A DNA stretch of 64,000 bases from Comamonas piscis (GTDB taxonomy: Bacteria > Pseudomonadota > Gammaproteobacteria > Burkholderiales > Burkholderiaceae_C): the NCBI RefSeq assembly GCF_014109725.1, contig NZ_CP058554.1, positions 3,844,001 through 3,908,000 on the forward strand, written 5' to 3'. Of the stretch, positions 31,986-41,041 are shown piece by piece (position 1 is the first letter of the stretch; every line of letters begins with the position of its first letter). A model generated the notes under the pieces. It was not told where the DNA came from, did not search any database, and saw only the letters and a list, made by a program, of their open reading frames with translations. A program made the translations under genes and the position numbers.

Positions 31986-33668
31986 ATGTCTGAATCTTTT
32001 GCCGCCCTTTTTGAAGAGTCGTTGACACGCACCGAAATGCGTCCTGGCGAAGTGATCACTGCAGAAGTCGTGCGCGTTGAGCACAACTTTGTGGTGGTGA
32101 ACGCCGGCTTGAAGTCCGAAGCCTACGTGCCAATCGACGAATTCAAGAACGACCAGGGCGAAATCGAAGTCCAAGTGGGCGACTTCGTGTCCGTGGCTAT
32201 CGGTTCCATCGAAAACGGCTACGGCGACACCATCCTGTCGCGCGACACCGCCAAGCGTCTGGCTTCCTGGCTGGCCCTGGAAAAGGCGCTGGAATCGGGC
32301 GAATTCGTGACCGGCACCACCTCCGGCAAGGTCAAGGGCGGTCTGACCGTTCTGGTCAACGGCATCCGTGCTTTCCTGCCAGGCTCGCTGATCGACACCC
32401 GTCCGATCAAGGACCTGACCCCGTACGAAAACAAGACCCTGGAATTCAAGGTCATCAAGCTGGACCGCAAGCGCAACAACGTGGTGCTGAGCCGCCGCGC
32501 TGTGGTGGAAGCTTCGATGGGCGAAGAGCGCGCCAAGCTGATGGAAACCCTCAAGGAAGGCTCCATCGTTCAAGGCGTGGTCAAGAACATCACCGAATAC
32601 GGTGCGTTCGTGGACCTGGGCGGTATCGACGGCCTGCTGCACATCACCGACATGGCATGGCGTCGCGTGCGTCACCCATCCGAAGTGGTGACCGCTGGCC
32701 AAGAAATCACGGCCAAGATCCTGAAGTTCGACACCGAAAAGAACCGTGTCTCGCTGGGTCTGAAGCAAATGGGCGACGATCCATGGATGGGCGTGTCGCG
32801 CCGTTATCCATCGAGCACCCGTCTGTTCGGTAAGGTCACCAACATTGCTGACTACGGCGCATTCGTGGAACTGGAACCAGGCATCGAAGGTCTGGTTCAC
32901 GTGTCCGAAATGGACTGGACCAACAAGAACGTTGCTCCTTCCAAGCTCGTGACCCTGGGCGACGAAGTCGAAGTCATGGTTCTGGAAATCGACGAAGACA
33001 AGCGTCGCATCTCCCTGGGCATGAAGCAGTGCAAGGCCAACCCATGGCAAGAATTCGCGCAAAACACCAAGCGCGGTGACCGCGTCAAGGGCCCGATCAA
33101 GTCGATCACCGACTTCGGCGTGTTCGTGGGCCTGGCCTCCGGCATCGACGGTCTGGTTCACCTGTCTGACCTGTCGTGGAACGAAACCGGCGAAGCCGCC
33201 GTTCGTAACTACAAAAAGGGCCAGGAAGTGGAAGCCATCGTGCTGGCCGTGGACGTGGACCGCGAACGCATCTCGCTGGGCATCAAGCAGCTCGACAGCG
33301 ATGCATTCACCACGTTCGCTACTGTGAACGACAAGGGCCAGATCGTCACCGGCAAGGTGAAGACCGTGGACGCCAAGGGCGCTGAAATCGACCTGGGCGA
33401 CGACATCGTCGGCTACCTGCGTGCTTCCGAAATCTCGGTGGACCGCGTGGAAGACGCCCGTTCCGTGCTGAAGGAAGGTGATGAAGTTACCGCCGTGGTG
33501 ACCAACGTGGATCGCAAGAGCCGCAGCATCTCCCTGTCCATCAAGCAGAAGGACCACGCTGAACAGCAAGAGACCATGTCTTCGCTGTCGCAGCAATCGT
33601 CCAAGGAAAACGCTGGTACCACCAGCCTGGGCGCCCTGCTGCGCGCCAAGCTGGACGCCGACAAGTAA
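31986..33668 (+). CDS. rpsA: 30S ribosomal protein S1
   Basis: 560 residues with six S1 RNA-binding repeats (for example VVKNITEYGAFVDLGGIDGLLHITDMAWRR and VTNIADYGAFVELEPGIEGLVHVSEMDW). It binds mRNA near the start site and to the 30S subunit. The start at 31986 (MSESFAALFEESL) is the family start. The 198-base leader between cmk and rpsA contains a short hairpin (GTGGTGTCACAACCAC, about 31898-31913) and could hold the autoregulation site where S1 binds its own mRNA (inference). Confidence 0.97.
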   Translation: MSESFAALFEESLTRTEMRPGEVITAEVVRVEHNFVVVNAGLKSEAYVPIDEFKNDQGEIEVQVGDFVSVAIGSIENGYGDTILSRDTAKRLASWLALEKALESGEFVTGTTSGKVKGGLTVLVNGIRAFLPGSLIDTRPIKDLTPYENKTLEFKVIKLDRKRNNVVLSRRAVVEASMGEERAKLMETLKEGSIVQGVVKNITEYGAFVDLGGIDGLLHITDMAWRRVRHPSEVVTAGQEITAKILKFDTEKNRVSLGLKQMGDDPWMGVSRRYPSSTRLFGKVTNIADYGAFVELEPGIEGLVHVSEMDWTNKNVAPSKLVTLGDEVEVMVLEIDEDKRRISLGMKQCKANPWQEFAQNTKRGDRVKGPIKSITDFGVFVGLASGIDGLVHLSDLSWNETGEAAVRNYKKGQEVEAIVLAVDVDRERISLGIKQLDSDAFTTFATVNDKGQIVTGKVKTVDAKGAEIDLGDDIVGYLRASEISVDRVEDARSVLKEGDEVTAVVTNVDRKSRSISLSIKQKDHAEQQETMSSLSQQSSKENAGTTSLGALLRAKLDADK

Positions 33669-33732
33669 TTGACGGCTCCGCTACCGACCCATGCCTTGCC
33701 TGCCTTGGTATAGTCGGTAGCTTGCGAAAAAA

Positions 33733-33762
33733 GGTGGGCGCCCAGTGCGCCCACCAATGTTT
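33733..33762 (+). terminator. Hairpin between rpsA and ihfB
   Basis: GGTGGGCGC, loop CCAGT, GCGCCCACC followed by AATGTTTT. A strong stem but a poor T-run, so it probably attenuates rather than fully stops transcription into ihfB, or protects the rpsA 3' end. Confidence 0.5.
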
Positions 33763-33795
33763 TGATTATTTGATTCACGAAGAATCCCCATTCGT

Positions 33796-34122
33796 ATGAC
33801 CCGATCCGATCTGATTGAAGAGCTTGCCGCTCGATTCCACCAGCTGACGCAGCGGGATGCGGAGCAGGCCGTCAAAACGATTCTGGAGGCCATCGAAGAC
33901 TCCCTGGTACGCGGACAACGCATTGAAATCCGTGGCTTTGGCAGCTTCACCATCACCCACCGCCAGCCCCGCCTGGGCCGCAACCCCCGCAGTGGCGAAG
34001 CCGTGCAGGTGCCCGCCAAGCGCGTCACCCACTTCAAGCCCGGCAAGGCTTTGCGCGAATCGGTGGACGACCCGAGCAATATCCTGACCTCGGCAGCAAG
34101 CCCCAAGAACAACGACGAATAA
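33796..34122 (+). CDS. ihfB: Integration host factor subunit beta
   Basis: 108 residues. HU/IHF family; the DNA-binding arm is ITHRQPRLGRNPRSGEAVQVPAKRVTHFKPGKAL with the G-RNP signature. It bends DNA as a heterodimer with IHF alpha and takes part in site-specific recombination, among other roles. The rpsA-ihfB order is conserved. The last 15 residues form a flexible tail. A terminator follows at 34180. Confidence 0.95.
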   Translation: MTRSDLIEELAARFHQLTQRDAEQAVKTILEAIEDSLVRGQRIEIRGFGSFTITHRQPRLGRNPRSGEAVQVPAKRVTHFKPGKALRESVDDPSNILTSAASPKNNDE

Positions 34123-34179
34123 AGCGCTGGCTGCGGCGGCCGCCCAAGATGCACCGCCCCTGCTTCTGACTGACCAACG

Positions 34180-34206
34180 AACGCTCCCTTGTGGAGCGTT
34201 TTTTTA
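34180..34206 (+). terminator. Terminator after ihfB
   Basis: AACGCTCC, loop CTTGT, GGAGCGTT followed by more T residues. It ends the serC-ihfB cluster. Confidence 0.88.
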
Positions 34207-34306
34207 TGGCCCTGCGGTCCCCTGCCCGCCTTCGTCACGCAGCCCGGCTGCCATACCTGCGTGACAAGCGGGGCACCATCCGCCGCGCTATGCTCCGCTA
34301 TTCCCC

Positions 34307-35956
34307 GTGAGCACCATGCAGCACCGACCACCGCAGGACAGCAACCCCCACCAACCCAACCGCCGCCAATGGCTGCAAGGCTTGGGTGCCCTGGGCCTGG
34401 CCGCACAGTTTGGCAGCGATGCCCATGCCCAAAGCCTACAGATGGCGCCCTGGCCAGTATCGGAGCAGCTGTTTGGCCTGGGGGTCGCCAGCGGCGAGCC
34501 CGATGCCAGCAGCGTGGTGCTGTGGACGCGGCTGCTGCCCAGCGCAACCGCGCCCTTGCTGCGCCCGCAGGCGGTGCACTGGGAGCTGGCCCATGACGCC
34601 GAGTTCCAGCAGATCCTGCGCCGGGGTGAGGCCCTGGCCACGTCCGACAGCGGCCACAGCGTGCATGTACTGGCCCAGGGTTTGGACGCCGACCGCTGGT
34701 ACTACTACCGCTTCCGCTGCCAGGGCCAGACCAGTGCCACAGGCCGTACCCGCACCGCACCCGCCCCTGGTGCTGCGGTGGCGCAGCTGCGCCTGGTCTA
34801 TGCTTCCTGCCAGCGCTGGGAGCATGGCTACTATGCCGCCTGGCGCCATGCGCGCGAGGACGATCCCGACCTGGTTGTCTTTCTGGGCGACTACATCTAC
34901 GAATACGCCTCGCCCAGCTCCGCCGCCAAGCAGAAGCACAGCCAACTCGCCCGCCTGCAGCCGCTAGCCCATGCCGTCAGCCTGCAGGACTACCGCGACC
35001 GCTATGCGCTGCACAAGAGCGACCCGGACCTGCAGGCCATGCATGCGCACTGTCCCTGGCTCGTGACCTGGGACGACCACGAGGTGGAAGACAACTATGT
35101 GGGCGACTATGGCGTCGGCAAGGTCCAGGCCTTTGTCGTCAAGCGCATGGCCGCTTACCAGGCGTTTTACGAGAACATGCCACTGCGCGCCTCCGTCGCT
35201 TACAAGCAGGCAGGGCTGCGCATGCCTGCCGCCGGTACCCCCCTGTACCGCCAGCAAAGCTGGGGTGCATTGGCGGATCTCTGGGTGCTCGATGCGCGCC
35301 AGTACCGCGACCTCCAGGCCTGCCGCACAGCCACCGAAAAAAGCCCGGCCTCCGTCAAGGCCGCAGACTGCGCCGACCTGGCACGCAACAGCCGCAGCTT
35401 TCTGGGCTGGGAGCAAGAGCGTTGGCTGGCCGCCCAGTTGGCGAGCAACAGCGCGGCCAAGCCCGAGAGCCGGCGCTGGAGCGTCATCTGCCAGCAAACC
35501 CTGTTTGCAGCGCGCGCCTTTCCGAGCGGCCGCACCAGTGCCGACACCTGGGACGGCTACCCCGCCGCGCGCCAGCGCCTGCTGCGCGCCATCGGCGAAG
35601 CGCAGTTGCGCAACACGGTGCTGCTGGGCGGAGATATCCACCAGAACTATGTCTGCCGCATCCAGGACCCGGAAGGCGAACACCCCCAGCGGGTACTGGC
35701 CAGCGAATTCTGCGGCACCTCCATCAGCTCACACTCCGGCACCACCCAGGCCAGAGTCGATGCCATCGTGGCCCGCAACCCCCATGTGCTGCTGGCCCGC
35801 TGCGATGAACGCGGCTATGGGCTTTGCGATATCAGCACCAAGCTCTGGACGACCCAGCTGCGCGTGGTCAACCAGCCGCAGTACGCCAACAGCGGCGCAC
35901 ACAGCTTGGCCCGCTTTGTGGTGGAGGACCAGGTCGCTGGCCCGCAGTGGGCCTGA
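34307..35956 (+). CDS. phoD: PhoD-type alkaline phosphatase/phosphodiesterase, Tat-exported
   Basis: 549 residues from GTG 34307; an in-frame ATG follows at 34316. The twin-arginine signal is NRRQWLQGLGALGLAAQ. Metal-binding motifs of the PhoD family: GDYIYEYA near residue 195, WDDHEVEDNYVGD near 255, and LGGDIHQNY near 440. PhoD enzymes are Fe3+/Ca2+-dependent phosphate monoesterases or phosphodiesterases of the periplasm. It stands alone between ihfB and ggt. No Pho box was found upstream. Confidence 0.88.
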   Translation: MSTMQHRPPQDSNPHQPNRRQWLQGLGALGLAAQFGSDAHAQSLQMAPWPVSEQLFGLGVASGEPDASSVVLWTRLLPSATAPLLRPQAVHWELAHDAEFQQILRRGEALATSDSGHSVHVLAQGLDADRWYYYRFRCQGQTSATGRTRTAPAPGAAVAQLRLVYASCQRWEHGYYAAWRHAREDDPDLVVFLGDYIYEYASPSSAAKQKHSQLARLQPLAHAVSLQDYRDRYALHKSDPDLQAMHAHCPWLVTWDDHEVEDNYVGDYGVGKVQAFVVKRMAAYQAFYENMPLRASVAYKQAGLRMPAAGTPLYRQQSWGALADLWVLDARQYRDLQACRTATEKSPASVKAADCADLARNSRSFLGWEQERWLAAQLASNSAAKPESRRWSVICQQTLFAARAFPSGRTSADTWDGYPAARQRLLRAIGEAQLRNTVLLGGDIHQNYVCRIQDPEGEHPQRVLASEFCGTSISSHSGTTQARVDAIVARNPHVLLARCDERGYGLCDISTKLWTTQLRVVNQPQYANSGAHSLARFVVEDQVAGPQWA

Positions 35957-36083
35957 AGCTGCTTGCGATCTACCGCCCCTGCGCGGCACACATTCTGCAA
36001 TCCAATACCGGCGCCGTCCGCTACGCCAGCAGCGGCAAAGCGGTTAGCATGCCAAATATTGCCGCCACAACAAGGAGATCGCC

Positions 36084-38009
36084 ATGCCACGACAGTCCCC
36101 TGGGTCCCGCACCCGCCGCCCGCACCACCAGACATCCAACACCCCAGCCGTTCGCTGGTCCTTGTCTCTGGCCGCAGTGGCGACGGCGGCCTTGCTGGCG
36201 GCCTGCAGCAGCCAGCCTAGCCTGCAGTACCAACCACCGGCAGCAGCGGACCAACCCGAGGGCAGCTCCGGTTGGACCGACAAACCCGGTTGGGCCACCG
36301 AGCAGTACGCGGTAGCTGCCGCCAACCCCCTGGCCACCGATGCCGGCTACCAGGTGCTGCAAGCCGGCGGCTCGGCCATTGATGCAGCGATTGCGGTGCA
36401 ACTGGTGCTGGGCCTGGTGGAGCCGCAATCGAGCGGCATTGGTGGCGGTGCCTTTTTGCTGCATGCGCAAGGCAGCAAGGTCGAGGCCTATGACGGCCGC
36501 GAAGTCGCCCCAATGGCGGCTGACGAGAACCTGTTTATGCAGGGTGGCAAGCCGATGGCCTTCCATGATGCTGTCGTCGGTGGTCGCTCGGTAGGAGTGC
36601 CCGGCGCCATCCGCATGCTGGAGATGGCGCACAAAGAGCATGGCAAGCTGCCCTGGGCCAGCCTGTTTGAGCCAGCGATCCGCTTGGCCACCGATGGCTT
36701 CAAGGTCAGTGCCCGTTTGAACGCCCTCACCGCGCAGGAGAAGTTTCTGGGCCAGGACCCCCTGGCCAGCGGCTACTTTCTCGATGCCAATGGCAAGCCC
36801 TGGCCTGTTGGCCATCTGCTGAAGAACCCCGAATACGCCGCCGTGTTGAAGGGCATCGCCCAGCAGGGCTCCAAGGCGCTGCTGGAAGGCCCCGTGGCCG
36901 AGGCCATGGTGCGCAAGGTGCAAGGCCATGCCAGCAACCCCGGCAAGCTCAGCATGGCCGACCTGGCCGCTTACCAACCCATCAAGCGCGAGGCGCTGTG
37001 CAGCGATTACTCGCCCAGCGCAGCCGGCGCGCCAACCAACCAGCCCACGGCCACGCGCAGCTACCGCCTTTGCGGCTTTCCGCCACCCAGCTCGGGCGGC
37101 ATTGCGGTGGCGCAAATCCTGGGCATCCTGGGCAGCACCCCCGCTGGCCAGATGGGGCTGGGCGCTGATGGCCTGCCCAGCGCCGACTGGCTGCACCTGT
37201 ATGCCGAGGCCTCGCGCCTGGCCTTTGCCGACCGCAACCAGTATGTGGCCGACCCGGCCTTTGTCGGCGCACCGGCGGGAGACTGGTCGAGCATGCTCAA
37301 GCCCAACTACCTGGCCCAGCGCGCCCGCCTGATTGGCGCGCGCAGCATGCAGCAAGCCCAGCCCGGGCGGCCCGGCAGTGTGCAGATGGCTTACGCCAGC
37401 CAACCCTACCAGCAGGAGTACGGCACCAGCCACATCAGCATCGTCGACCGCTACGGCAACGCCATTGCGATGACCACCACCATCGAGGACCAGTTTGGCT
37501 CGCGCCAGATGGTCAACACCGGTCGCGGCCTGGCCGGCGGTTTTTTGCTGAACAACGAGCTGACCGATTTCAGCCTGGCGCCGCGTGATGCGCAAGGCCA
37601 GCCCATTGCCAACCGGGTCGAGCCGGGCAAGCGGCCGCGCTCGTCGATGGCGCCCACCCTGGTGTTCGACAAGGCCACGGACCGCCTGGTGATCAGCGCC
37701 GGCAGCCCAGGCGGCGCCTGGATCATCCACTACACCACCAAGACCTTGTACGGCATGCTCAACTGGGGCCTGATGCCGCAGCAGGCCATCAACCTGCCCA
37801 ACTTTGGCAGCCTTAACGGCCCCACCGTGCTGGAGGAAAAACGCTTCCCCGCCGCCACCGTGCAAGCCTTGCAAGCCCGAGGTGCCGAGGTCAAGGAGCA
37901 AAACCTGACCAGTGGCCTGCAAGCCATCTCGCGCGGCGAGGCGCATGGCAAATCCTGGTGGTTTGGCGGGGCGGACCCGCGCCGCGAAGGCATCGTCATG
38001 GGCCAATAG
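36084..38009 (+). CDS. ggt: Gamma-glutamyltransferase, lipoprotein form
   Basis: 641 residues. Lipobox LLAACSS near residue 40 after a hydrophobic stretch, so the enzyme is probably lipid-anchored; there is an unusual basic, His-rich lead before it. Ntn-hydrolase family: the autocleavage and catalytic threonine is T448 (YGTSHISIVDRYGNAIAMTTTIE), preceded by the substrate Arg region in the large subunit (EPQSSGIGGGAFLLH, GGRSVGVPGA). SSGGIA-type and PRSSMAPTLVF motifs are conserved. It splits glutathione and gamma-glutamyl peptides in the periplasm. ATG context has AAGGAGA. Confidence 0.93.
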   Translation: MPRQSPGSRTRRPHHQTSNTPAVRWSLSLAAVATAALLAACSSQPSLQYQPPAAADQPEGSSGWTDKPGWATEQYAVAAANPLATDAGYQVLQAGGSAIDAAIAVQLVLGLVEPQSSGIGGGAFLLHAQGSKVEAYDGREVAPMAADENLFMQGGKPMAFHDAVVGGRSVGVPGAIRMLEMAHKEHGKLPWASLFEPAIRLATDGFKVSARLNALTAQEKFLGQDPLASGYFLDANGKPWPVGHLLKNPEYAAVLKGIAQQGSKALLEGPVAEAMVRKVQGHASNPGKLSMADLAAYQPIKREALCSDYSPSAAGAPTNQPTATRSYRLCGFPPPSSGGIAVAQILGILGSTPAGQMGLGADGLPSADWLHLYAEASRLAFADRNQYVADPAFVGAPAGDWSSMLKPNYLAQRARLIGARSMQQAQPGRPGSVQMAYASQPYQQEYGTSHISIVDRYGNAIAMTTTIEDQFGSRQMVNTGRGLAGGFLLNNELTDFSLAPRDAQGQPIANRVEPGKRPRSSMAPTLVFDKATDRLVISAGSPGGAWIIHYTTKTLYGMLNWGLMPQQAINLPNFGSLNGPTVLEEKRFPAATVQALQARGAEVKEQNLTSGLQAISRGEAHGKSWWFGGADPRREGIVMGQ

Positions 38010-38031
38010 ACCACCCTGCACGTACACCACG

Positions 38032-38057
38032 ACGAGCCGCAAGCGGCTCGTTTTTTT
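38032..38057 (+). terminator. Terminator after ggt
   Basis: CGAGCCGC, loop AA, GCGGCTCG then TTTTTTT. Confidence 0.85.
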
Positions 38058-38303
38058 ATGGACGCAAGCTATTCACGCAAACGCCGCCATCTGCGTTGAA
38101 CCTGTTCCAGTTTCAAAAATTAATATCTGCATACGCTTTTTTTGGCTAAGATATTTTCAGAAAATTGACCCACAACAAGCTTATTATTTAATTCATTGGA
38201 TAGATATCCACAACCTCATCGATCAGTCATAAATTAAATCACAAGATTTATTATTTCATTCGACTCCGATGAGATGACGCGCCTTCACCCCAGGAAATAA
38301 ACC

Positions 38304-38894
38304 ATGAAATCCATTGCGAAATATTTAATAGTGTTGGGACTATCTTGGCTCCTCAGCGGCTGCATGAAGACGGAAAACCCAGCAGAAAATCCCAGTGCAG
38401 AAACCCAGATTCGGCAGAGGATTGCGGAACTTTACGCCAAGCATGGAAAATCCGGCGATTCAATCTATTCCCAGGCCATCAGCCCAGACCTGTTTTCAGC
38501 AGATCTCAAGAATTTATTGCAGCAAGTCCTGGAGGTAACCAAAGCCGACCAAGAACGCATTGCAAAAAGCGAGCATCCGACCGATAAACCAGCCATCTTG
38601 GAAGGTTCCATTTTCAGCAGCCTGTATGAAGGCCCGACCGCTTACACCATCCAATCGATCGAGATAGCAGAAAGCGTCAAACCCTTGGGCGCGCAGGCGA
38701 CCGTGCGTGTCGCGATGGAGAACACCAGCGTATCGCCCACCATTACCTGGACGGACTCCGTGCATCTGGTCAATGCCTTTGACAGCGGCTGGCGGGTGAG
38801 CAATATCAGCTTTGTCCCCGAGATGGCACATGCCGCCGACCTCGTCGGCAGCCTGCAGACCTTTATCTCCCACAGCCAGCGCCCGCTTCCATAG
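38304..38894 (+). CDS. Hypothetical lipoprotein in an AT-rich setting
   Basis: 196 residues. Signal with lipobox: MKSIAKYLIVLGLSWLLSGC, cleaved before the cysteine at residue 20. The mature part begins with a low-complexity stretch (KTENPAENPSAETQ), then helices around QIRQRIAELYAKHG, and ends in a strand-rich part with WTDSVHLVNAFDSGWRVSNISFV. The end resembles the final strands of NTF2-like domains, as in the lipoprotein at 2340. The 250 bases upstream are clearly more AT-rich than the surroundings and may be of foreign origin. The function is unknown. Confidence 0.55.
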   Translation: MKSIAKYLIVLGLSWLLSGCMKTENPAENPSAETQIRQRIAELYAKHGKSGDSIYSQAISPDLFSADLKNLLQQVLEVTKADQERIAKSEHPTDKPAILEGSIFSSLYEGPTAYTIQSIEIAESVKPLGAQATVRVAMENTSVSPTITWTDSVHLVNAFDSGWRVSNISFVPEMAHAADLVGSLQTFISHSQRPLP

Positions 38895-38900
38895 CTGCTT

Positions 38901-39062
38901 GGGATGCTCTGCAAAACCCTCGCCAAGCGGGATGGACGCGGATCGGGATGAGACGCAAGGCGTCTTTTGCAGTCAATAGCAAGCTATTGACAAGGAAGAC
39001 AACGCAGCGGATCGCCCGAGACCGCGTTCAGACCACGGCAGGGAGTTTTGCAGAGGGGCCAT
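38901..39062 (+). repeat. 163-bp structured repeat, tandem copy 1
   Basis: The unit starts GGGATgCTCTGCAAAACC and ends GGAGTTTTGCAGAGG plus GGCC. CTCTGCAAAAC and GTTTTGCAGAG form an 11-bp perfect terminal inverted repeat. Inside lies GTCAATAGC.AA.GCTATTGAC, a second strong hairpin, flanked by GCGTCTT and AAGACAACGC. The three tandem units differ at few positions. Confidence 0.85.
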
Positions 39063-39226
39063 AGGGATCCTCTGCAAAACCCTCGCCCAAGCGGGATGGA
39101 GGCGGATCGGGATGAGCCGCAAGGCGTCTTTTGCAGTCAATAGCAAGCTATTGACAAGGAAGACAACGCAGCGGATCGCCCGAGCCCGCGTTCAGACCAC
39201 GGCAGGGAGTTTTGCAGAGGGGCCAT
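39063..39226 (+). repeat. 163-bp structured repeat, tandem copy 2
   Basis: Begins AGGGATCCTCTGCAAAACC. Almost identical to copy 1, with changes such as GAGACGC to GAGCCGC and CGAGACCG to CGAGCCCG. Terminal and internal inverted repeats are kept. Confidence 0.85.
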
Positions 39227-39391
39227 AGGGATCCTCTGCAAAGCCCTCGCCCAAGCGGGATGGACGCGGATCGGGATGAGCGGCAAGGCGTCTTTTGCAG
39301 TCAATAGCAAGCTATTGACAAGGAAGACAACGCAGCGGATCGCCAGAGACCGCGTTCAGACCACGGCAGGGAGTTTTGCAGAGGGGCCCTA
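39227..39391 (+). repeat. 163-bp structured repeat, tandem copy 3
   Basis: Begins AGGGATCCTCTGCAAAGCC and ends GTTTTGCAGAGGGGCCCTA. It has CGCCAGAG in place of CGCCCGAG and AAGCC in place of AACCC; terminal pairing is largely retained. The next gene starts 166 bases further. Confidence 0.85.
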
Positions 39392-39557
39392 GATATTGCG
39401 GCTATCGCAAGGCGGCAACACCTGCTCACACAGGCAGGCAATTGGGCGTTGCCTCTGTTGCGAAGCGCCCCCTACAATGCACGCTTCACAAAGCGTACAG
39501 CGACAACAAATCAAAGAAGCCTTACGCATCCAGTTTCATACACCAGAGGGGAACACC

Positions 39558-40934
39558 ATGAAAAAACTAGGCATCGGCATTGCCGCAGCCGTGGCCGTGC
39601 TGGTCGCGGGTGGCGCAGCCACCGGCTATATCGTTGGCAACAACATCGAAGCAGGTTTTGCCACCGCCGCCCAGGAGTGGAGCAAGCCGCCACTGCTGGT
39701 GCAAGTCAAGGAATACCAAAAGGGCATTTTCTCGTCGACTGCCCAAACCCTGTGGACGGTGGACACCGGCGAAGAAAAGCTGCAGTTCACCGCCCAGCAC
39801 GCCATCAGCCATGGCCCGCTGCCCATTGCGCACTTGGCAGAGATCGTCTCCACCTTTGCGATCAACCCCGATGCACCGCCTGAATGGGTCGTGGCCTTCA
39901 AGAACAAAGCGCCCCTGGTCTGGAAGAGCCAGGTGGGCTGGTCCAAGAGCACCCAAAACGAGGTGACCTCACCGGCCTTCAACGGCGAATTTGGTGGTGA
40001 CAAGCTCGCTTTTGGTGGCTTCAAGTCGGACTTCGAGATGTCCTCCGATTTCAGCCGCATCAAGGGCGATGCATCGATGCCCAGCCTGCAGCTGCAGTCC
40101 ACCCCCGGTGAGGAAGACGAGGGCCAGGCCTCCGAGATGCTGATGAGCGGCAACACCATGCGCTTTGACATGCACCAGCCCAGCGGCCATGAGTTCATGG
40201 TGGGCAGCATCGAGTGGGCGCTGGCCAGCCTCAAGATCACGCCCAAGAACGGCGAAGACCCCGCTGAGCTGAAAGACCTGAAACTGGTGGGCGACACCCA
40301 GCTCGCCGGTGAGTCGGTCAACAGCAGCATCAATGGCACCGTCAAATCCTTTGTACAAAAGGACCACAAAATTGACGACATGGTCATGGACATGACCCTC
40401 AACAACCTGGACGCGGGCTGGCTGAACCAGTTCACCAAGGAATCGCAAAAGGCCCAGGGCGATCCAGAAGCGCTGCAAATGCTGCTACTCCAAGGCATGC
40501 AGCAGTTGCTGGCGCGCAAGCCAGAGCTCGACGTCAAGCGCATCAGCTGGCGCACGGCAGAAGGCACGTCCGAGATGGCCGCATCGCTGGCCTACCAAGG
40601 CGATGCGAGCAAACAGATCAACCCCATGATGGACCTCAAAGCCCAGCTGCGCCTGGATATGCCCAAGCCCGTGCTGCAGTCTCTCTACGCCAGCAAAGTG
40701 CGTGAGACCTACCTGCTGGAAAACGAAGTCTCGGACATTGACGAGAAGCAATTGGCAAGCACTGTGCAAGAGGACGTCAACGCGCGTTTGAGTGGTCTGG
40801 TGCAAGCCGGCTTGCTGGTCGAGAACGGCGACCGCATGAGCTCGAAGCTGCAGTGGGAACAAGGCCAGCTGCAGGCCAATGGCAAGCCGCTGGACCAAAA
40901 TGGCATGATGGGTCTGCTGTCCGCCATGCCATAA
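39558..40934 (+). CDS. DUF945 (YdgA-like) family protein
   Basis: 458 residues from ATG 39558 with GAGGGGAA just before it. The N-terminus MKKLGIGIAAAVAVLVAGGAATGYIVGN is a membrane anchor or signal, and the following VQVKEYQKGIFSSTAQTLW is the DUF945 signature (Y-x-x-G-x-x-x-S). YdgA-type proteins are inner-membrane-anchored periplasmic proteins of unknown activity. The rest alternates strands with a repeated ISxxxGPL type motif (AISHGPLP). Alone in its unit; followed by a terminator. Confidence 0.85.
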   Translation: MKKLGIGIAAAVAVLVAGGAATGYIVGNNIEAGFATAAQEWSKPPLLVQVKEYQKGIFSSTAQTLWTVDTGEEKLQFTAQHAISHGPLPIAHLAEIVSTFAINPDAPPEWVVAFKNKAPLVWKSQVGWSKSTQNEVTSPAFNGEFGGDKLAFGGFKSDFEMSSDFSRIKGDASMPSLQLQSTPGEEDEGQASEMLMSGNTMRFDMHQPSGHEFMVGSIEWALASLKITPKNGEDPAELKDLKLVGDTQLAGESVNSSINGTVKSFVQKDHKIDDMVMDMTLNNLDAGWLNQFTKESQKAQGDPEALQMLLLQGMQQLLARKPELDVKRISWRTAEGTSEMAASLAYQGDASKQINPMMDLKAQLRLDMPKPVLQSLYASKVRETYLLENEVSDIDEKQLASTVQEDVNARLSGLVQAGLLVENGDRMSSKLQWEQGQLQANGKPLDQNGMMGLLSAMP

Positions 40935-40961
40935 ACGGCAGCGCCAGCGCCACAAAAAACC

Positions 40962-40993
40962 AAGCCCGCCATCTCAACGATGGCGGGCTTTTT
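40962..40993. terminator. Bidirectional terminator between DUF945 and DUF2242 genes
   Basis: AAGCCCGCCATC, loop TCAAC, GATGGCGGGCTT and TTT. It separates convergent genes; A and T runs on both sides. Confidence 0.88.
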
Positions 40994-41041
40994 GCTGTGC
41001 GATGCGCAGTGTGCCAACTAAGCGGGCATGCCGCCTGCGAA

